Assembly: GCF_040529335.1 (NCBI RefSeq)
Contig: NZ_CP159534.1
Span: forward strand, 3,906,001 to 3,970,000
DNA from: Streptomyces sp. HUAS MG91
GTDB taxonomy: Bacteria; Actinomycetota; Actinomycetes; Streptomycetales; Streptomycetaceae
Reading direction: 5' to 3'
Length of the DNA stretch: 64,000 nucleotides
Positions 17,171-25,702 of the stretch are shown piece after piece. Under the pieces are notes generated by a model, which made no database searches, was not told the DNA's origin, and saw nothing but the letters and a program-made list of their open reading frames with translations. Every line of letters starts with the position of its first letter. The stretch's first letter is position 1. The position numbers and the translations under genes are program-made.

Positions 17171-18580
17171 GTGGCAGCGCCCCAGAAGCAGAGCAAGCCC
17201 GGCCGCACCGCACTCGGCCGGATCTCCCTGCCCGAGCGGAACTTCATCGCCGAGGCCCTGCGCACCGAGACCGTCGGCGGCGTCCTGCTGCTCGCCGCCG
17301 CCGTCGCCGCCCTGATCTGGGCGAACGTACCGGCGCTCAGCCACAGCTACGAGACCGTCAGCGACGCCCACTTCGGCCTCTCCGCGCTCGGCCTCGACCT
17401 CTCCGTCGAGCACTGGGCGGCCGACGGGCTCCTCGCGGTCTTCTTCTTCGTCGCCGGCATCGAACTCAAGCGCGAGCTGGTCGCGGGCGATCTGCGCGAC
17501 CCGAAAGCGGCCGCGCTGCCGGTCGTCGCCGCCCTCTGCGGCATGGCGATGCCCGCGATCGTCTACACCGTCGTCGCCTCGGCCGGCGGCGGCTCCCTGG
17601 CTGGCTGGGCCGTGCCCACCGCCACCGACATCGCCTTCGCGCTCGCCGTGCTCGCCGTCATCGGGACCTCGCTGCCGAGCGCCCTGCGCGCCTTCCTGCT
17701 GACCCTCGCCGTCGTCGACGACCTCTTCGCGATCCTGATCATCGCGGTCTTCTTCACGAGCGACCTCGATTTCGCGGCGCTCGCGGGTGCCTTCGTCGGC
17801 CTCGCGGTCTTCTGGCTGCTGCTGCGCAAGCGGGTGCGCGGCTGGTACGTGTACGTGCCGCTCGCCCTGGTCATCTGGGGCCTGATGTACAACAGCGGCA
17901 TCCACGCCACCATCGCCGGTGTCGCCATGGGCCTGATGCTGCGCTGCCACCGCGAGGAGGGCGAGACCCACTCCCCCGGCGAGCACATCGAACACCTCGT
18001 CCGCCCTCTCTCTGCGGGGCTCGCGGTGCCGCTGTTCGCGCTGTTCAGCGCCGGGGTCGCGGTGTCGGGCGGCGCGCTGGGCGACGTCTTCACCCGGCCG
18101 GAGACGCTCGGTGTGGTGCTCGGTCTCGTCGTCGGCAAGGCCGTCGGCATCTTCGGCGGTACGTGGCTGACGGCCCGGTTCACCAGGGCCTCCCTGCCCG
18201 ACGAGCTGGTCTGGGCGGACGTGTTCGCCGTCGCCTCGCTCGCCGGGATCGGCTTCACCGTCTCGCTGCTCATCGGCGAACTCGCCTTCACCGACGATCC
18301 GCTGCTGACCGACGAGGTCAAGGCGGCCGTCCTCGTGGGCTCGCTGATCGCGGCCGTGCTCAGCAGCGTGCTCCTGAAGATGCGGAACGCCAAGTACCGC
18401 GCCCTGTGGGAGACCGAGGAGCGTGACGAGGACCAGGACGGCATCCCCGACGTCTACGAGCAGGACAACCCGGAGTACCACCTCCGGATGGCCGAGATCT
18501 ACGAGAAGAAGGCCGCGGAGCACCGCAGGCGTGCCGAAGTGGCGGCCGGGGCAGGCGACGAGGACGAGCGTCCGGCATGA
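17171..18580 (+). CDS. nhaA: Na+/H+ antiporter NhaA
   Basis: 469 residues from GTG 17171, which follows GGAGG at 8-nt spacing; the longer frame from 17114 adds an unlikely leader. About 11-12 hydrophobic helices. TATDIAFAL contains D153, and VVDDLFAIL contains D183/D184, equivalent to Asp133 and the Asp163/164 pair that bind Na+ in E. coli NhaA. It exports sodium for protons across the cytoplasmic membrane. The C-terminal extension of about 60 residues is acidic, with RDEDQDGIPDVYEQD resembling a Ca-binding loop, then a charged helix; this tail is longer than in E. coli. The next gene is 54 bp downstream. Confidence 0.95.
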   Translation: MAAPQKQSKPGRTALGRISLPERNFIAEALRTETVGGVLLLAAAVAALIWANVPALSHSYETVSDAHFGLSALGLDLSVEHWAADGLLAVFFFVAGIELKRELVAGDLRDPKAAALPVVAALCGMAMPAIVYTVVASAGGGSLAGWAVPTATDIAFALAVLAVIGTSLPSALRAFLLTLAVVDDLFAILIIAVFFTSDLDFAALAGAFVGLAVFWLLLRKRVRGWYVYVPLALVIWGLMYNSGIHATIAGVAMGLMLRCHREEGETHSPGEHIEHLVRPLSAGLAVPLFALFSAGVAVSGGALGDVFTRPETLGVVLGLVVGKAVGIFGGTWLTARFTRASLPDELVWADVFAVASLAGIGFTVSLLIGELAFTDDPLLTDEVKAAVLVGSLIAAVLSSVLLKMRNAKYRALWETEERDEDQDGIPDVYEQDNPEYHLRMAEIYEKKAAEHRRRAEVAAGAGDEDERPA

Positions 18581-18634
18581 TCTGACAACGAGTCCGCACA
18601 TACGGAGCACCGACAGAACAACAGGGAGTACGCG

Positions 18635-19141
18635 ATGAGCGCACCCGACGGCAGCCCGGTCGGCGCCGAACGCAGCATCGGCCAGCTGTTCGCCTCGGCG
18701 ACGACCGAGATGTCCGCACTGGTGCACGACGAGATCGCCCTGGCGAAGGCACAGCTCAAGCAGGACGTGAAGCGCGGAGCGACCAGCGGTGGCATGTTCA
18801 CCGTGGCCGTGGCCGTGCTGGTCTTCTCCCTGCCCATGCTGAGCTTCGCCCTGGCCTACGCCATCAACGCCTGGACCGGCGGCTTCAACGGCCGGGGCGG
18901 CTGGAACCTCGCCTGGTGCTTCCTGCTGTCCTTCAGCGCCAGTGTGGCCCTCGCGATCCTGCTCAGCCTGATCGGCGTCGTCTTCGCCAAGAAGGCCAAG
19001 AAGGGCAAGGGTCCGCAGAAGGTCGCCGCCTCGTTCAAGGAGACGGCCGGCGTCCTGCAGCACGCCAAGCCGCACCCGCGCGAGGTGCCGGCCGACCGTG
19101 TCCCCGAGGCCATCGAGGCTGTGGCACGCTCGTCTTCATGA
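18635..19141 (+). CDS. Actinobacterial holin-X (phage holin family) membrane protein
   Basis: 168 residues. An amphipathic N-terminal helix (SIGQLFASATTEMSALVHDE) precedes two membrane helices at about 50-75 and 90-120, then a Lys-rich cytoplasmic tail. This fits the putative Actinobacterial Holin-X family (DUF1469-like), which despite the name is a chromosomal membrane protein of unknown role. Its stop overlaps the ATG of the following hydrolase (ATGA), so the two are translationally coupled, matching Rv3669-Rv3670 (ephE) in M. tuberculosis. Confidence 0.85.
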   Translation: MSAPDGSPVGAERSIGQLFASATTEMSALVHDEIALAKAQLKQDVKRGATSGGMFTVAVAVLVFSLPMLSFALAYAINAWTGGFNGRGGWNLAWCFLLSFSASVALAILLSLIGVVFAKKAKKGKGPQKVAASFKETAGVLQHAKPHPREVPADRVPEAIEAVARSSS

Positions 19142-20094
19142 CGGACCCCGCCACTCCTTCGGCCGCACCGCCGCCCGCTTCTGTCGTACGCCTGGACGTC
19201 CCCGGCGGGAGAGAGGTGCTCCACCGGGACGTCGCCGCCAACGGCGCGCGGTTCCACATCGCCGAAATGGGTGACGGACCGCTGGTTCTGCTGCTGCACG
19301 GTTTCCCCCAGTTCTGGTGGACGTGGCGACACCAGCTCGGCGCGCTGGCCGACGCGGGATTCCGGGCCGTCGCCATGGACCTGCGCGGCGTCGGCGGCAG
19401 CGACCGGACGCCGCGCGGCTACGATCCGGCGAACCTGGCGCTCGACATCACCGGCGTGGTGCGGTCGCTGGGCGAGCCGGACGCCGCGCTGGTCGGGCAC
19501 GACCTCGGCGGCTATCTCGCCTGGACGGCGGCCGTGATGCGGCCCAAGCTGGTGCGCCGGCTCGCGGTGTCCTCGATGCCGCACCCGCGCCGCTGGCGCT
19601 CGGCGATGCTCGCCGACTACCGCCAGTCCCGCTCGGGCAGTTACGTCTGGGGCTTCCAGCGCCCGTGGCTGCCGGAGCGTCAGCTCGTCGCCGACGACGG
19701 GGCGCTGGTCGGCAAGCTCGTACGGGACTGGTCGGGGCCGCACCAGCCCGACGACGAGACCGTGCTGACCTATCAGCGGGCGATGCTCATCCCGTCGACC
19801 GCGCACTGCTCGATCGAGCCGTACCGGTGGATGGTGCGCTCCCTCGCCCGGCCCGACGGCATCCAGTTCAACCGGCGCATGAAGCGGCCGGTGCGGGTGC
19901 CCACGCTGCATCTGCACGGCTCGCTCGACCCGGTGATGCGCACCCGGAGCGCGGCCGGGTCCGGGGAGTACGTCGAAGCACCGTACCGCTGGCGCCTGTT
20001 CGACGGCCTCGGGCACTTCCCGCACGAGGAGGACCCCGAGGCGTTCTCCAAGGAACTCGTGAACTGGCTGAAGGATCCCGAGCCCGACCGGTAG
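19138..20094 (+). CDS. Alpha/beta hydrolase, epoxide-hydrolase-like (EphE group)
   Basis: 318 residues from ATG 19138, coupled to the upstream gene. HGFPQFWWTW is the oxyanion HGxP motif, GHDLGG carries the nucleophilic Asp typical of epoxide hydrolases and haloalkane dehalogenases, and GLGHFPHEED supplies the catalytic His. A cap domain with Tyr/Trp-rich segments lies between. It probably hydrolyses lipophilic epoxides or related esters in the cytosol; the substrate is unknown. The mycobacterial positional equivalent is Rv3670 (ephE). Confidence 0.85.
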   Translation: MTDPATPSAAPPPASVVRLDVPGGREVLHRDVAANGARFHIAEMGDGPLVLLLHGFPQFWWTWRHQLGALADAGFRAVAMDLRGVGGSDRTPRGYDPANLALDITGVVRSLGEPDAALVGHDLGGYLAWTAAVMRPKLVRRLAVSSMPHPRRWRSAMLADYRQSRSGSYVWGFQRPWLPERQLVADDGALVGKLVRDWSGPHQPDDETVLTYQRAMLIPSTAHCSIEPYRWMVRSLARPDGIQFNRRMKRPVRVPTLHLHGSLDPVMRTRSAAGSGEYVEAPYRWRLFDGLGHFPHEEDPEAFSKELVNWLKDPEPDR

Positions 20095-20288
20095 GCCCCG
20101 GGCCCGGCCGACAGGACCCTCCGAGCCCGGCCGACAGGCCGCTGAGTGACCGCTCGGGAGCGCTCAGTGAGTGCCCGATATACGGGCAGGAACACTTGTC
20201 CTACGAACAGCCAAATGCCTGCCGCATACGCCAATTTGGGGACCGTGGGGGAGGTTACCGACCTTGGGGCACGGGCACACGTCGAGGT

Positions 20289-20474
20289 ATGGGCTGGACG
20301 CACGATTACAGTGACGCAGCACGCAACCGCCGCCCAGCGATGACGCTGGGCACACCCCAGAGGGGAGCGCCGCAGGACGATCCGGCGCACGATCCCCGGC
20401 TGGGCATTCCGCGTATCCTGCGGCGTCGGGCCCGCTGGATGTCGGCGCGGTTGCGGCACACCAGCCGCAGCTGA
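20289..20474 (+). CDS. Small basic protein of unknown function
   Basis: 61 residues, MGWTHDYSDAARNRR...SARLRHTSRS, strongly basic at its C-terminus, with no membrane segment. Codon use is acceptable for the genome, and AT content rises upstream (20210-20290) as in a promoter. The ATG is preceded closely by GAGG. I do not recognise the family. It lies between the ephE-like gene and convergent MarP. A short hairpin TGCCCG-atata-CGGGCA lies upstream at 20172-20188. Confidence 0.5.
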   Translation: MGWTHDYSDAARNRRPAMTLGTPQRGAPQDDPAHDPRLGIPRILRRRARWMSARLRHTSRS

Positions 20475-20490
20475 ACACCCCTCATCCGCC

Positions 20491-20531
20491 GGGAAGTCCG
20501 GGGAATCCGGGAAGTCCGGGGAATCCGGGGC
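20491..20531. repeat. Short 9/10-bp tandem repeat between convergent genes
   Basis: Alternating units gggaagtcc and ggggaatcc, about four in a row, fill the gap between the small gene ending 20474 and MarP ending 20533. Similar 9-mers occur at 25654. Confidence 0.75.
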
Positions 20532-20532
20532 G

Positions 20533-21732
20533 TCAGAGCGCGCAGGCGTCCGTGTCCACCTGCTGGGACGCCGTGCGGCCCCGGGTGATGTCGGTGGCGA
20601 TCTCGTCGGCGGTCAGGGCGTAACCCGTCTCGTCGTTGTCGAGGGACTTCGCGAAGACCACGCCGTAGACCTTGCCGTCGGGGGTCAGCAGCGGGCCGCC
20701 CGAGTTGCCCTGACGCACCGTCGCGTACAGCGAGTACACGTCGCGCTCGACCGTGCCCCGGTGATAGATGTCCGGGCCGCTGGCGTCGATCCGGCCGCGC
20801 ACGCGCGCGGGACGCACGTCGTACGAGCCGTTCTCCGGGAAGCCCGCGACGATCGCGCCGCCGCCGCGCTCGGCGTCGGTCCGCGCGAAGTTCAGCGCGG
20901 GCGCCCTCAGTGACGGCACGTCCAGGACCGCGATGTCGCGCTTCCAGTCGTAGAGAACGACCTTCGCGTCGTACTTCACGCCCTCGCCGCCTATCTGGAC
21001 GGTGGGCTCGTCGACGCCGCCCACCACATGCGCGTTCGTCATCACGCGGCGGGAGCCGAAGACGAAGCCGGTGCCCTCCACGACCTTGCCGCAACTGGGC
21101 GCCTGGCCGACGACCTTGACGATGGAACGCTGGGCGCGCGCGGCGACCGGGCTGTTCGCCAGGGCCGGGTCGGGCGGGCGGACCTCGGTGATCGGCTCGC
21201 TCGCGAACGGGCTGAAGACCTGGGGGAATCCGTTCTGCGCGAGGGCGGAGGAGAAGTTGGCGAACCAGGTGTCCGCCTGGGTCGGCAGCGCGCGGGAGAC
21301 ACCGAGCAGCACCTTGGAGCCGCGGACCTCCTTGCCGAGCGTCGGCAGCGTCGTCCCGGCGAGTGCGGAACCTATCAGCCACGCCACCAGCAGCATCGCC
21401 GCCACATTGACCAGGACGCCGCCCGTCGCGTCCAGCGCCCGCGCCGGTGACCAGGTGATGTATCTGCGCAGCTTGTTGCCCAGGTGGGTGGTGAAGGCCT
21501 GGCCGACCGAGGCGCAGACGATGACGACGACCACGGCGACGACCGCGGCGGTGGTCGACACGGCCGCGTCGTCGGTGATCGCGCCCCACAGCAGGGGCAG
21601 CGCGTAGACCGCGACGAGGCCGCCGCCCAGGAAGCCGATCACCGACAGGATGCCGACGACGAAGCCCTGGCGGTAGCCGACGACCGCGAACCACACGGCT
21701 GCGGCGAGCAGCAGGATGTCCAGCACGTTCAC
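20533..21732 (-). CDS. MarP-family membrane serine protease
   Basis: 399 residues. Four hydrophobic helices span residues 1-120 (CvpA-like part), then a chymotrypsin-fold protease faces outside. The triad is H235 (TNAHVV), D266 (RDIAVL) and S344 (GNSGGPL). C214 and C397 match in position the disulfide C214-C395 of mycobacterial MarP (Rv3671c; H235, D264, S343). MarP is needed for acid and oxidative-stress resistance in M. tuberculosis and processes a cell-wall hydrolase; in Streptomyces the client is unknown. The start is GTG 21732. It sits downstream of the Nudix gene in the conserved order. Confidence 0.93.
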   Translation of the reverse strand: MNVLDILLLAAAVWFAVVGYRQGFVVGILSVIGFLGGGLVAVYALPLLWGAITDDAAVSTTAAVVAVVVVIVCASVGQAFTTHLGNKLRRYITWSPARALDATGGVLVNVAAMLLVAWLIGSALAGTTLPTLGKEVRGSKVLLGVSRALPTQADTWFANFSSALAQNGFPQVFSPFASEPITEVRPPDPALANSPVAARAQRSIVKVVGQAPSCGKVVEGTGFVFGSRRVMTNAHVVGGVDEPTVQIGGEGVKYDAKVVLYDWKRDIAVLDVPSLRAPALNFARTDAERGGGAIVAGFPENGSYDVRPARVRGRIDASGPDIYHRGTVERDVYSLYATVRQGNSGGPLLTPDGKVYGVVFAKSLDNDETGYALTADEIATDITRGRTASQQVDTDACAL

Positions 21733-21823
21733 CGTCTACAGCCCCGCCCTCGTCACGCCCCGCCTCGTCACGCCTCGCCTCACGTCGCAGTCACCGGCAT
21801 CGCACCGTACGGCGACCACCCTG

Positions 21824-22576
21824 TCATGAGCGCCAGTCGAGTGACACCGTGTTCTCCCGGTCCCACGGCCGCTCCCAGCCCGCGAAGTGCAGCAGTCTGT
21901 CGATCACGCCCGCCGTGAACCCCCACACCAGCGCCGACTCCACGAGGAAGGCCGGGCCGCGGTGGCCGCTCGGGTGGACCGTCGTCGCCCGGTTGGCCGG
22001 GTCGGTGAGGTCGGCCACCGGGACCGTGAAGACCCGGGCCGTCTCCGCCGGATCGACCGCCGCGACGGGGGTGGGTGTCCGCCACCATCCCAGTACGGGC
22101 GTGACGACGAATCCGCTCACCGGGATGTAGAGCTTGGGCAGCACGCCGAAGAGCTGCACGCCGTGCGGGTCGAGGCCGGTCTCCTCCCAGGCCTCGCGCA
22201 GCGCGGCGCGCAACGGGCCCTGGGTGCGCGGGTCGCCGTCCTCCGGGTCGAGGGCTCCGCCCGGGAAGGAGGGCTGGCCCGCATGCGATCTGAGCGAGCC
22301 CGAGCGCTCCATGAGCAGCAGCTCGGGGCCGCGGTCGCCCTCGCCGAACAGGATCAGCACCGCGGACTGCCGGCCCGCGCCGTCCTCGGGCGGCAGGAAC
22401 CGGCTGAGCTGCTCGCCGCGGAGCGTGGCGGCGGCGTCGGCGACGGGGTCCAGCCAGGCGGGCAGGCCGTCCGTGCGCACGGTGACGTCCGGTCCCGCGC
22501 CGTCGGCTCCCGCGCCCCCCTGGCCCGCCGTGCCGCCCGTCCCGCTGATTCCGCTGATCTCGCTCACGTGCCTCAT
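21824..22576 (-). CDS. Nudix CoA-pyrophosphatase (NUDT7/YeaB-like)
   Basis: 250 residues from ATG 22576 (MRHVSEIS). A low-complexity Gly/Ala N-terminus is followed by the CoA-pyrophosphatase-type segment LMERSGSLRSHAGQPSFPGG, then the Nudix box with GGALDPEDGD and REAWEETGL. These enzymes hydrolyse CoA or acyl-CoA to 3',5'-ADP and phosphopantetheine. LRSHAGQ and SFPGG are the CoA-group signature. Equivalent to Rv3672c. Confidence 0.88.
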   Translation of the reverse strand: MRHVSEISGISGTGGTAGQGGAGADGAGPDVTVRTDGLPAWLDPVADAAATLRGEQLSRFLPPEDGAGRQSAVLILFGEGDRGPELLLMERSGSLRSHAGQPSFPGGALDPEDGDPRTQGPLRAALREAWEETGLDPHGVQLFGVLPKLYIPVSGFVVTPVLGWWRTPTPVAAVDPAETARVFTVPVADLTDPANRATTVHPSGHRGPAFLVESALVWGFTAGVIDRLLHFAGWERPWDRENTVSLDWRS

Positions 22577-22647
22577 CGTCACCCCCGTACCTGTCGTGAT
22601 GGACCCAACGCCCGACCGCCCCCTCTTCGTTCCGCCTTCGCCGTCCG

Positions 22648-23610
22648 TCACCCGGACGTGGCACCGCCCAGCGGCGGGGCCGCGATGCCGCCCGCGTCCA
22701 GGTAGCCCTGCGGCGGCTTGAGGCGCTGGCCCGGGAAGCCGCCCTTCTCGTACTTGAGCAGCTTCTTCGCCTTCTCCGGGTCCGTCTCGCCCTCGCCGTA
22801 CGCCGGGCAGAGCGGGGCGATCGGGCAGGCGCCGCAGGCCGGTTTGCGGGCGTGGCAGATACGGCGGCCGTGGAAGATCACGTTGTGGCTGAGCTGGGTC
22901 CACTCGCTCTTCGGGAACAGCTCGCCGACCGCCTTCTCGACCTTGTCCGGGTCGGTCTCCTCGGTCCACTTCCAGCGGCGCACGAGCCGGCCGAAGTGGG
23001 TGTCGACGGTGATGCCGGGCCTCCCGAACGCGTTGCCCAGCACCACGAACGCCGTCTTGCGGCCCACTCCGGGCAGCTTGACCAGGTCTTCGAGGCGGCC
23101 CGGGACCTCACCGCCGAACTCCTCCGACAGGGCCTTGGCGAGGCCCATGATCGACCGGGTCTTCGCCCGGAAGAACCCGGTCGGCCGGATCAGCTCCTCG
23201 ACCTCCTCCGGCACGGCCGCCGCGAGGTCCTCCGGGGTCGGGTACTTCGCGAACAGGCCCGGGGTCGTCTGATTGACCCTCAGGTCGGTCGTCTGGGCGG
23301 ACATCACCGTGGCGACCAGCAGCTGGAAGGGGTCCTCGAAGTCCAGCTCGGGGTGGGCGTAGGGGTACGTCTCCGCGAGCTCGCGGTTGATCCTGCGGGC
23401 GCGGCGGACCAGCGCGGTACGGGACTCGGGCTTGGCGACGGCCTTCTTGGCCGCCGCTTTCTTGGGCGCCGCGTTCTTGGGCGCGGCCTTCTTAGGCGCG
23501 ACCTTCTTGGCCGCCGCCTTCTCGGGCGCGGCCTTCCTGGGCGCAGCCTTGCCGGAGGCCGTCTTCTCCGGCGCCGTCTGCTCCGGCGCCGCTCTCTTCT
23601 TCGCGGGCAT
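22648..23610 (-). CDS. nth: Endonuclease III with lysine/alanine-rich N-terminal extension
   Basis: 320 residues. The core begins near residue 62: the HhH motif LPGVGRKTA holds the catalytic Lys, ITVDTHFGR holds the catalytic Asp, and [17 protein letters not shown] ends the C-x6-C-x2-C-x5-C iron-sulfur site. It removes oxidised pyrimidines and cleaves at abasic sites. Residues 1-60 are a run of KKAAPKK-type repeats, like histone-H1-like tails, which may raise DNA affinity; E. coli Nth (211 residues) lacks it. Its TAG-ATG context shows a small upstream open frame, not accepted as a gene. Equivalent to Rv3674c. Confidence 0.95.
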   Translation of the reverse strand: MPAKKRAAPEQTAPEKTASGKAAPRKAAPEKAAAKKVAPKKAAPKNAAPKKAAAKKAVAKPESRTALVRRARRINRELAETYPYAHPELDFEDPFQLLVATVMSAQTTDLRVNQTTPGLFAKYPTPEDLAAAVPEEVEELIRPTGFFRAKTRSIMGLAKALSEEFGGEVPGRLEDLVKLPGVGRKTAFVVLGNAFGRPGITVDTHFGRLVRRWKWTEETDPDKVEKAVGELFPKSEWTQLSHNVIFHGRRICHARKPACGACPIAPLCPAYGEGETDPEKAKKLLKYEKGGFPGQRLKPPQGYLDAGGIAAPPLGGATSG

Positions 23611-23979
23611 CTACTGGGCGGCCTTCCCCTGTGCGGAACCGGGCTCTGCGGCAACCGGAACGGCGCAGACCACGGCCTCCGTACGGGCATGTTCGCCCAC
23701 AGCGGAATCAGGGGCGGGCGATCCCGCTCCGGCCCCCGCCGCCTGCGCTCTCACCGGCTTTTTGGACACCCGGCCAGCCTAAAGCCCGGCACCGACATCC
23801 GCCCCGGAGCCACTGGATCGGCCCCCGTTTGGCCCCCTCCCCCTCGGGTTGTGACGCAGGTGCGGCAGACTTGTAGCTGAGTGACTGATCACACTGTTTG
23901 GACCGTCCGGCAAAATGGGCAGTCGGGAAAGGCTTTCCCGACCGTTTCCCACACTGCAGGCGACATAGGAGAGAAACTC
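23611..23979. other. Intergenic promoter region between divergent nth and crp
   Basis: 369 bases without an accepted protein. On the crp side there are two palindromes: GTGACTGATCAC at 23881-23892, and a 21-bp element at 23922-23942 with arms GTCGGGAAAG / CTTTCCCGAC around a single base, in the probable crp leader. They could be operators. The GTGA..TCAC spacing (4 nt) is shorter than a standard Crp site, so autoregulation is only a possibility. The ribosome-binding site AGGAGAG precedes the crp GTG. Confidence 0.55.
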
Positions 23980-24654
23980 GTGGACGACGTTCTGCGGCGC
24001 GCCCCGCTCTTCGCGGCGCTCGATGACGAGCAGGCCGCGGAGCTCCGCGCCTCCATGAGTGAGGTGACCCTCGCACGCGGCGACGCCCTGTTCCACGAGG
24101 GCGACCCCGGCGACCGCCTGTACGTGGTCACCGAGGGCAAGGTGAAGCTCCACCGCACGTCCCCCGACGGCCGCGAGAACATGCTGGCCGTGCTCGGCCC
24201 CGGCGAGCTGATCGGCGAGCTGTCGCTGTTCGACCCGGGCCCGCGCACCGCGACCGCCAGCGCGCTGACCGAGGTGAAGCTGCTCGGCCTCGGCCACGGC
24301 GACCTCCAGCCCTGGCTCAACGCACGCCCGGAGGTGGCCGCCGCCCTGCTGCGCGCCGTCGCCCGCCGCCTGCGCAAGACGAACGACCAGATGTCCGACC
24401 TGGTCTTCTCCGACGTGCCGGGCCGCGTGGCCCGCGCGCTCCTGGACCTGTCGCGCCGCTTCGGCGTGCAGTCCGAGGAGGGCATCCACGTCGTGCACGA
24501 CCTCACGCAGGAAGAGCTGGCCCAGCTGGTCGGCGCCTCCCGCGAGACGGTGAACAAGGCCCTCGCGGACTTCGCGGGCCGCGGCTGGCTGCGCCTGGAG
24601 GCGCGCGCCGTGATCCTGCTGGACGTGGAGCGCCTCGCGAAGCGTTCGCGCTGA
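23980..24654 (+). CDS. crp: cAMP receptor protein Crp
   Basis: 224 residues from GTG 23980, preceded by AGGAGAG; a longer frame from 23881 is not used. An N-terminal cyclic-nucleotide-binding beta barrel (GELIGELSLFDPGPRTATA phosphate-binding cassette) is followed by a dimer helix and winged helix with TQEELAQLVGASRETVNKAL. Length and sequence match Streptomyces coelicolor Crp, a global regulator of germination, secondary metabolism and development; the positional equivalent in M. tuberculosis is Rv3676. It is followed by a strong terminator. Confidence 0.96.
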   Translation: MDDVLRRAPLFAALDDEQAAELRASMSEVTLARGDALFHEGDPGDRLYVVTEGKVKLHRTSPDGRENMLAVLGPGELIGELSLFDPGPRTATASALTEVKLLGLGHGDLQPWLNARPEVAAALLRAVARRLRKTNDQMSDLVFSDVPGRVARALLDLSRRFGVQSEEGIHVVHDLTQEELAQLVGASRETVNKALADFAGRGWLRLEARAVILLDVERLAKRSR

Positions 24655-24666
24655 CCCCGGCTCCGC

Positions 24667-24705
24667 ACGACGGGTCCCGCCACACCTCGTGGCGGGACCC
24701 GTCGT
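24667..24705 (+). terminator. Terminator after crp
   Basis: Perfect 17-bp stem ACGACGGGTCCCGCCAC / GTGGCGGGACCCGTCGT with a 5-nt loop, 12 bp past the crp stop. Confidence 0.9.
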
Positions 24706-24837
24706 CGTAGAACCGCCTGGAACCGACGAAGAACCGACGAAGAACCGGCGTGGACCGGCGGGCAACAGGCGGAGACCCACGGCGTCGAACCGCGGAAATA
24801 CCGTGCTCCGGGCGCCTCTTCCCTGCACAGTTGCCCC

Positions 24838-25641
24838 ATGGCCGATCCGCACCGTGGGCTCGACGCCCAGGGATACATCGCGCGCGAAGGCTCCCTGGGC
24901 CGTGTCCAGGAGCCCTTCCGCCCCGTCGTGGCCGCCGCCCGTGACCGGCTGCTCGACGTCTTCGGCGCGCGTCTGACGAGCGCGTACCTGTACGGGTCCG
25001 TGCCCCGCGGCACCGCGCGGCCGGGCCGCTCCGACCTCGACCTGCTGCTCGTGCTGCGCGCCGGGCCCACCGAGGCCGACCGCGCCGACGCGGGGACCCT
25101 CGACGCCGCGCTGGACAAGGAGTTCCCGCAGGTCGACGGCGTGAGCACGCTCGTGTACGGCCGGGAGCGGCTGCTGAGCGCGGCCGAGACGTACGACATG
25201 GGGTGGTTCGTGGCGTGTCTGTGCACGCCCCTGCTCGGGGAGGACCTGGCCGAGTACCTGCCGCGCTACCGGCCCACCTCACGGCTGGCCCGCGAGACCA
25301 ACGGGGACCTGGCCGCCCGCCTGCCCCGCTGGCGCGAGCGGATCGCGCGGGCCACCACGGCGGACGAGCGACGGACGCTCGACCGGATCATCGCCCGCGG
25401 CCTGGTCCGCACCGCCTTCACCCTCGTCATGCCCCGCTGGAACGGCTGGACCGGCGAGCTGGACGAGATGGCCGAGGTGTTCGCCGAGTACTACCCGGAG
25501 TGGGGGCCGCGGATCAGGGCCGCGGCGGCGGCCGGTTACGCGCCCACCGGGGACGCCGGCGCCCTGCGCGGGTACACCGAGGAGCTCGGGCCGTGGCTCG
25601 CGGACGAGTACGCGCGCGTGCACGGCACCAAACAAGCCTGA
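24838..25641 (+). CDS. Nucleotidyltransferase-domain protein (aminoglycoside adenylyltransferase-like)
   Basis: 267 residues. LYGSVPRGTARPGRSDLDLLLV is the GS-x(10)-DxD polymerase-beta nucleotidyltransferase motif (near residues 51-70) with both metal-binding Asps. A helical C-terminal domain follows, as in ANT(3'')/kanamycin-type nucleotidyltransferases. Actual antibiotic modification is not shown; many Streptomyces paralogues have unknown substrates. It lies alone between crp and the ECF41 sigma gene, not part of the conserved mycobacterial order. Confidence 0.75.
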   Translation: MADPHRGLDAQGYIAREGSLGRVQEPFRPVVAAARDRLLDVFGARLTSAYLYGSVPRGTARPGRSDLDLLLVLRAGPTEADRADAGTLDAALDKEFPQVDGVSTLVYGRERLLSAAETYDMGWFVACLCTPLLGEDLAEYLPRYRPTSRLARETNGDLAARLPRWRERIARATTADERRTLDRIIARGLVRTAFTLVMPRWNGWTGELDEMAEVFAEYYPEWGPRIRAAAAAGYAPTGDAGALRGYTEELGPWLADEYARVHGTKQA

Positions 25642-25653
25642 GGGGCGTCAGAG

Positions 25654-25689
25654 GTAACAGGGGAAACAGGGGTATCAGGGGAATCAGGG
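25654..25689. repeat. Four 9-bp tandem units before the sigma-factor gene
   Basis: gtaacaggg, gaaacaggg, gtatcaggg and gaatcaggg in direct succession, immediately upstream of the ribosome-binding site GGGGAGG of the sigma gene at 25703. The array could affect its expression, but no known element is recognised. Confidence 0.8.
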
Positions 25690-25702
25690 GAGGAAGCACA
25701 CC

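Noticed and set aside
18635..19141. Holin-family label suggesting a prophage remnant
   Set aside because: No other phage gene nearby, conserved chromosomal position matching Rv3669; this is a resident membrane protein family.
23611..23769. 52-residue minus-strand frame ending TAG directly before the nth ATG
   Set aside because: Third-position GC is low for this genome, composition is Ala/Pro/Gly, and no ribosome-binding site is clear; the tight TAG-ATG junction alone is not enough.
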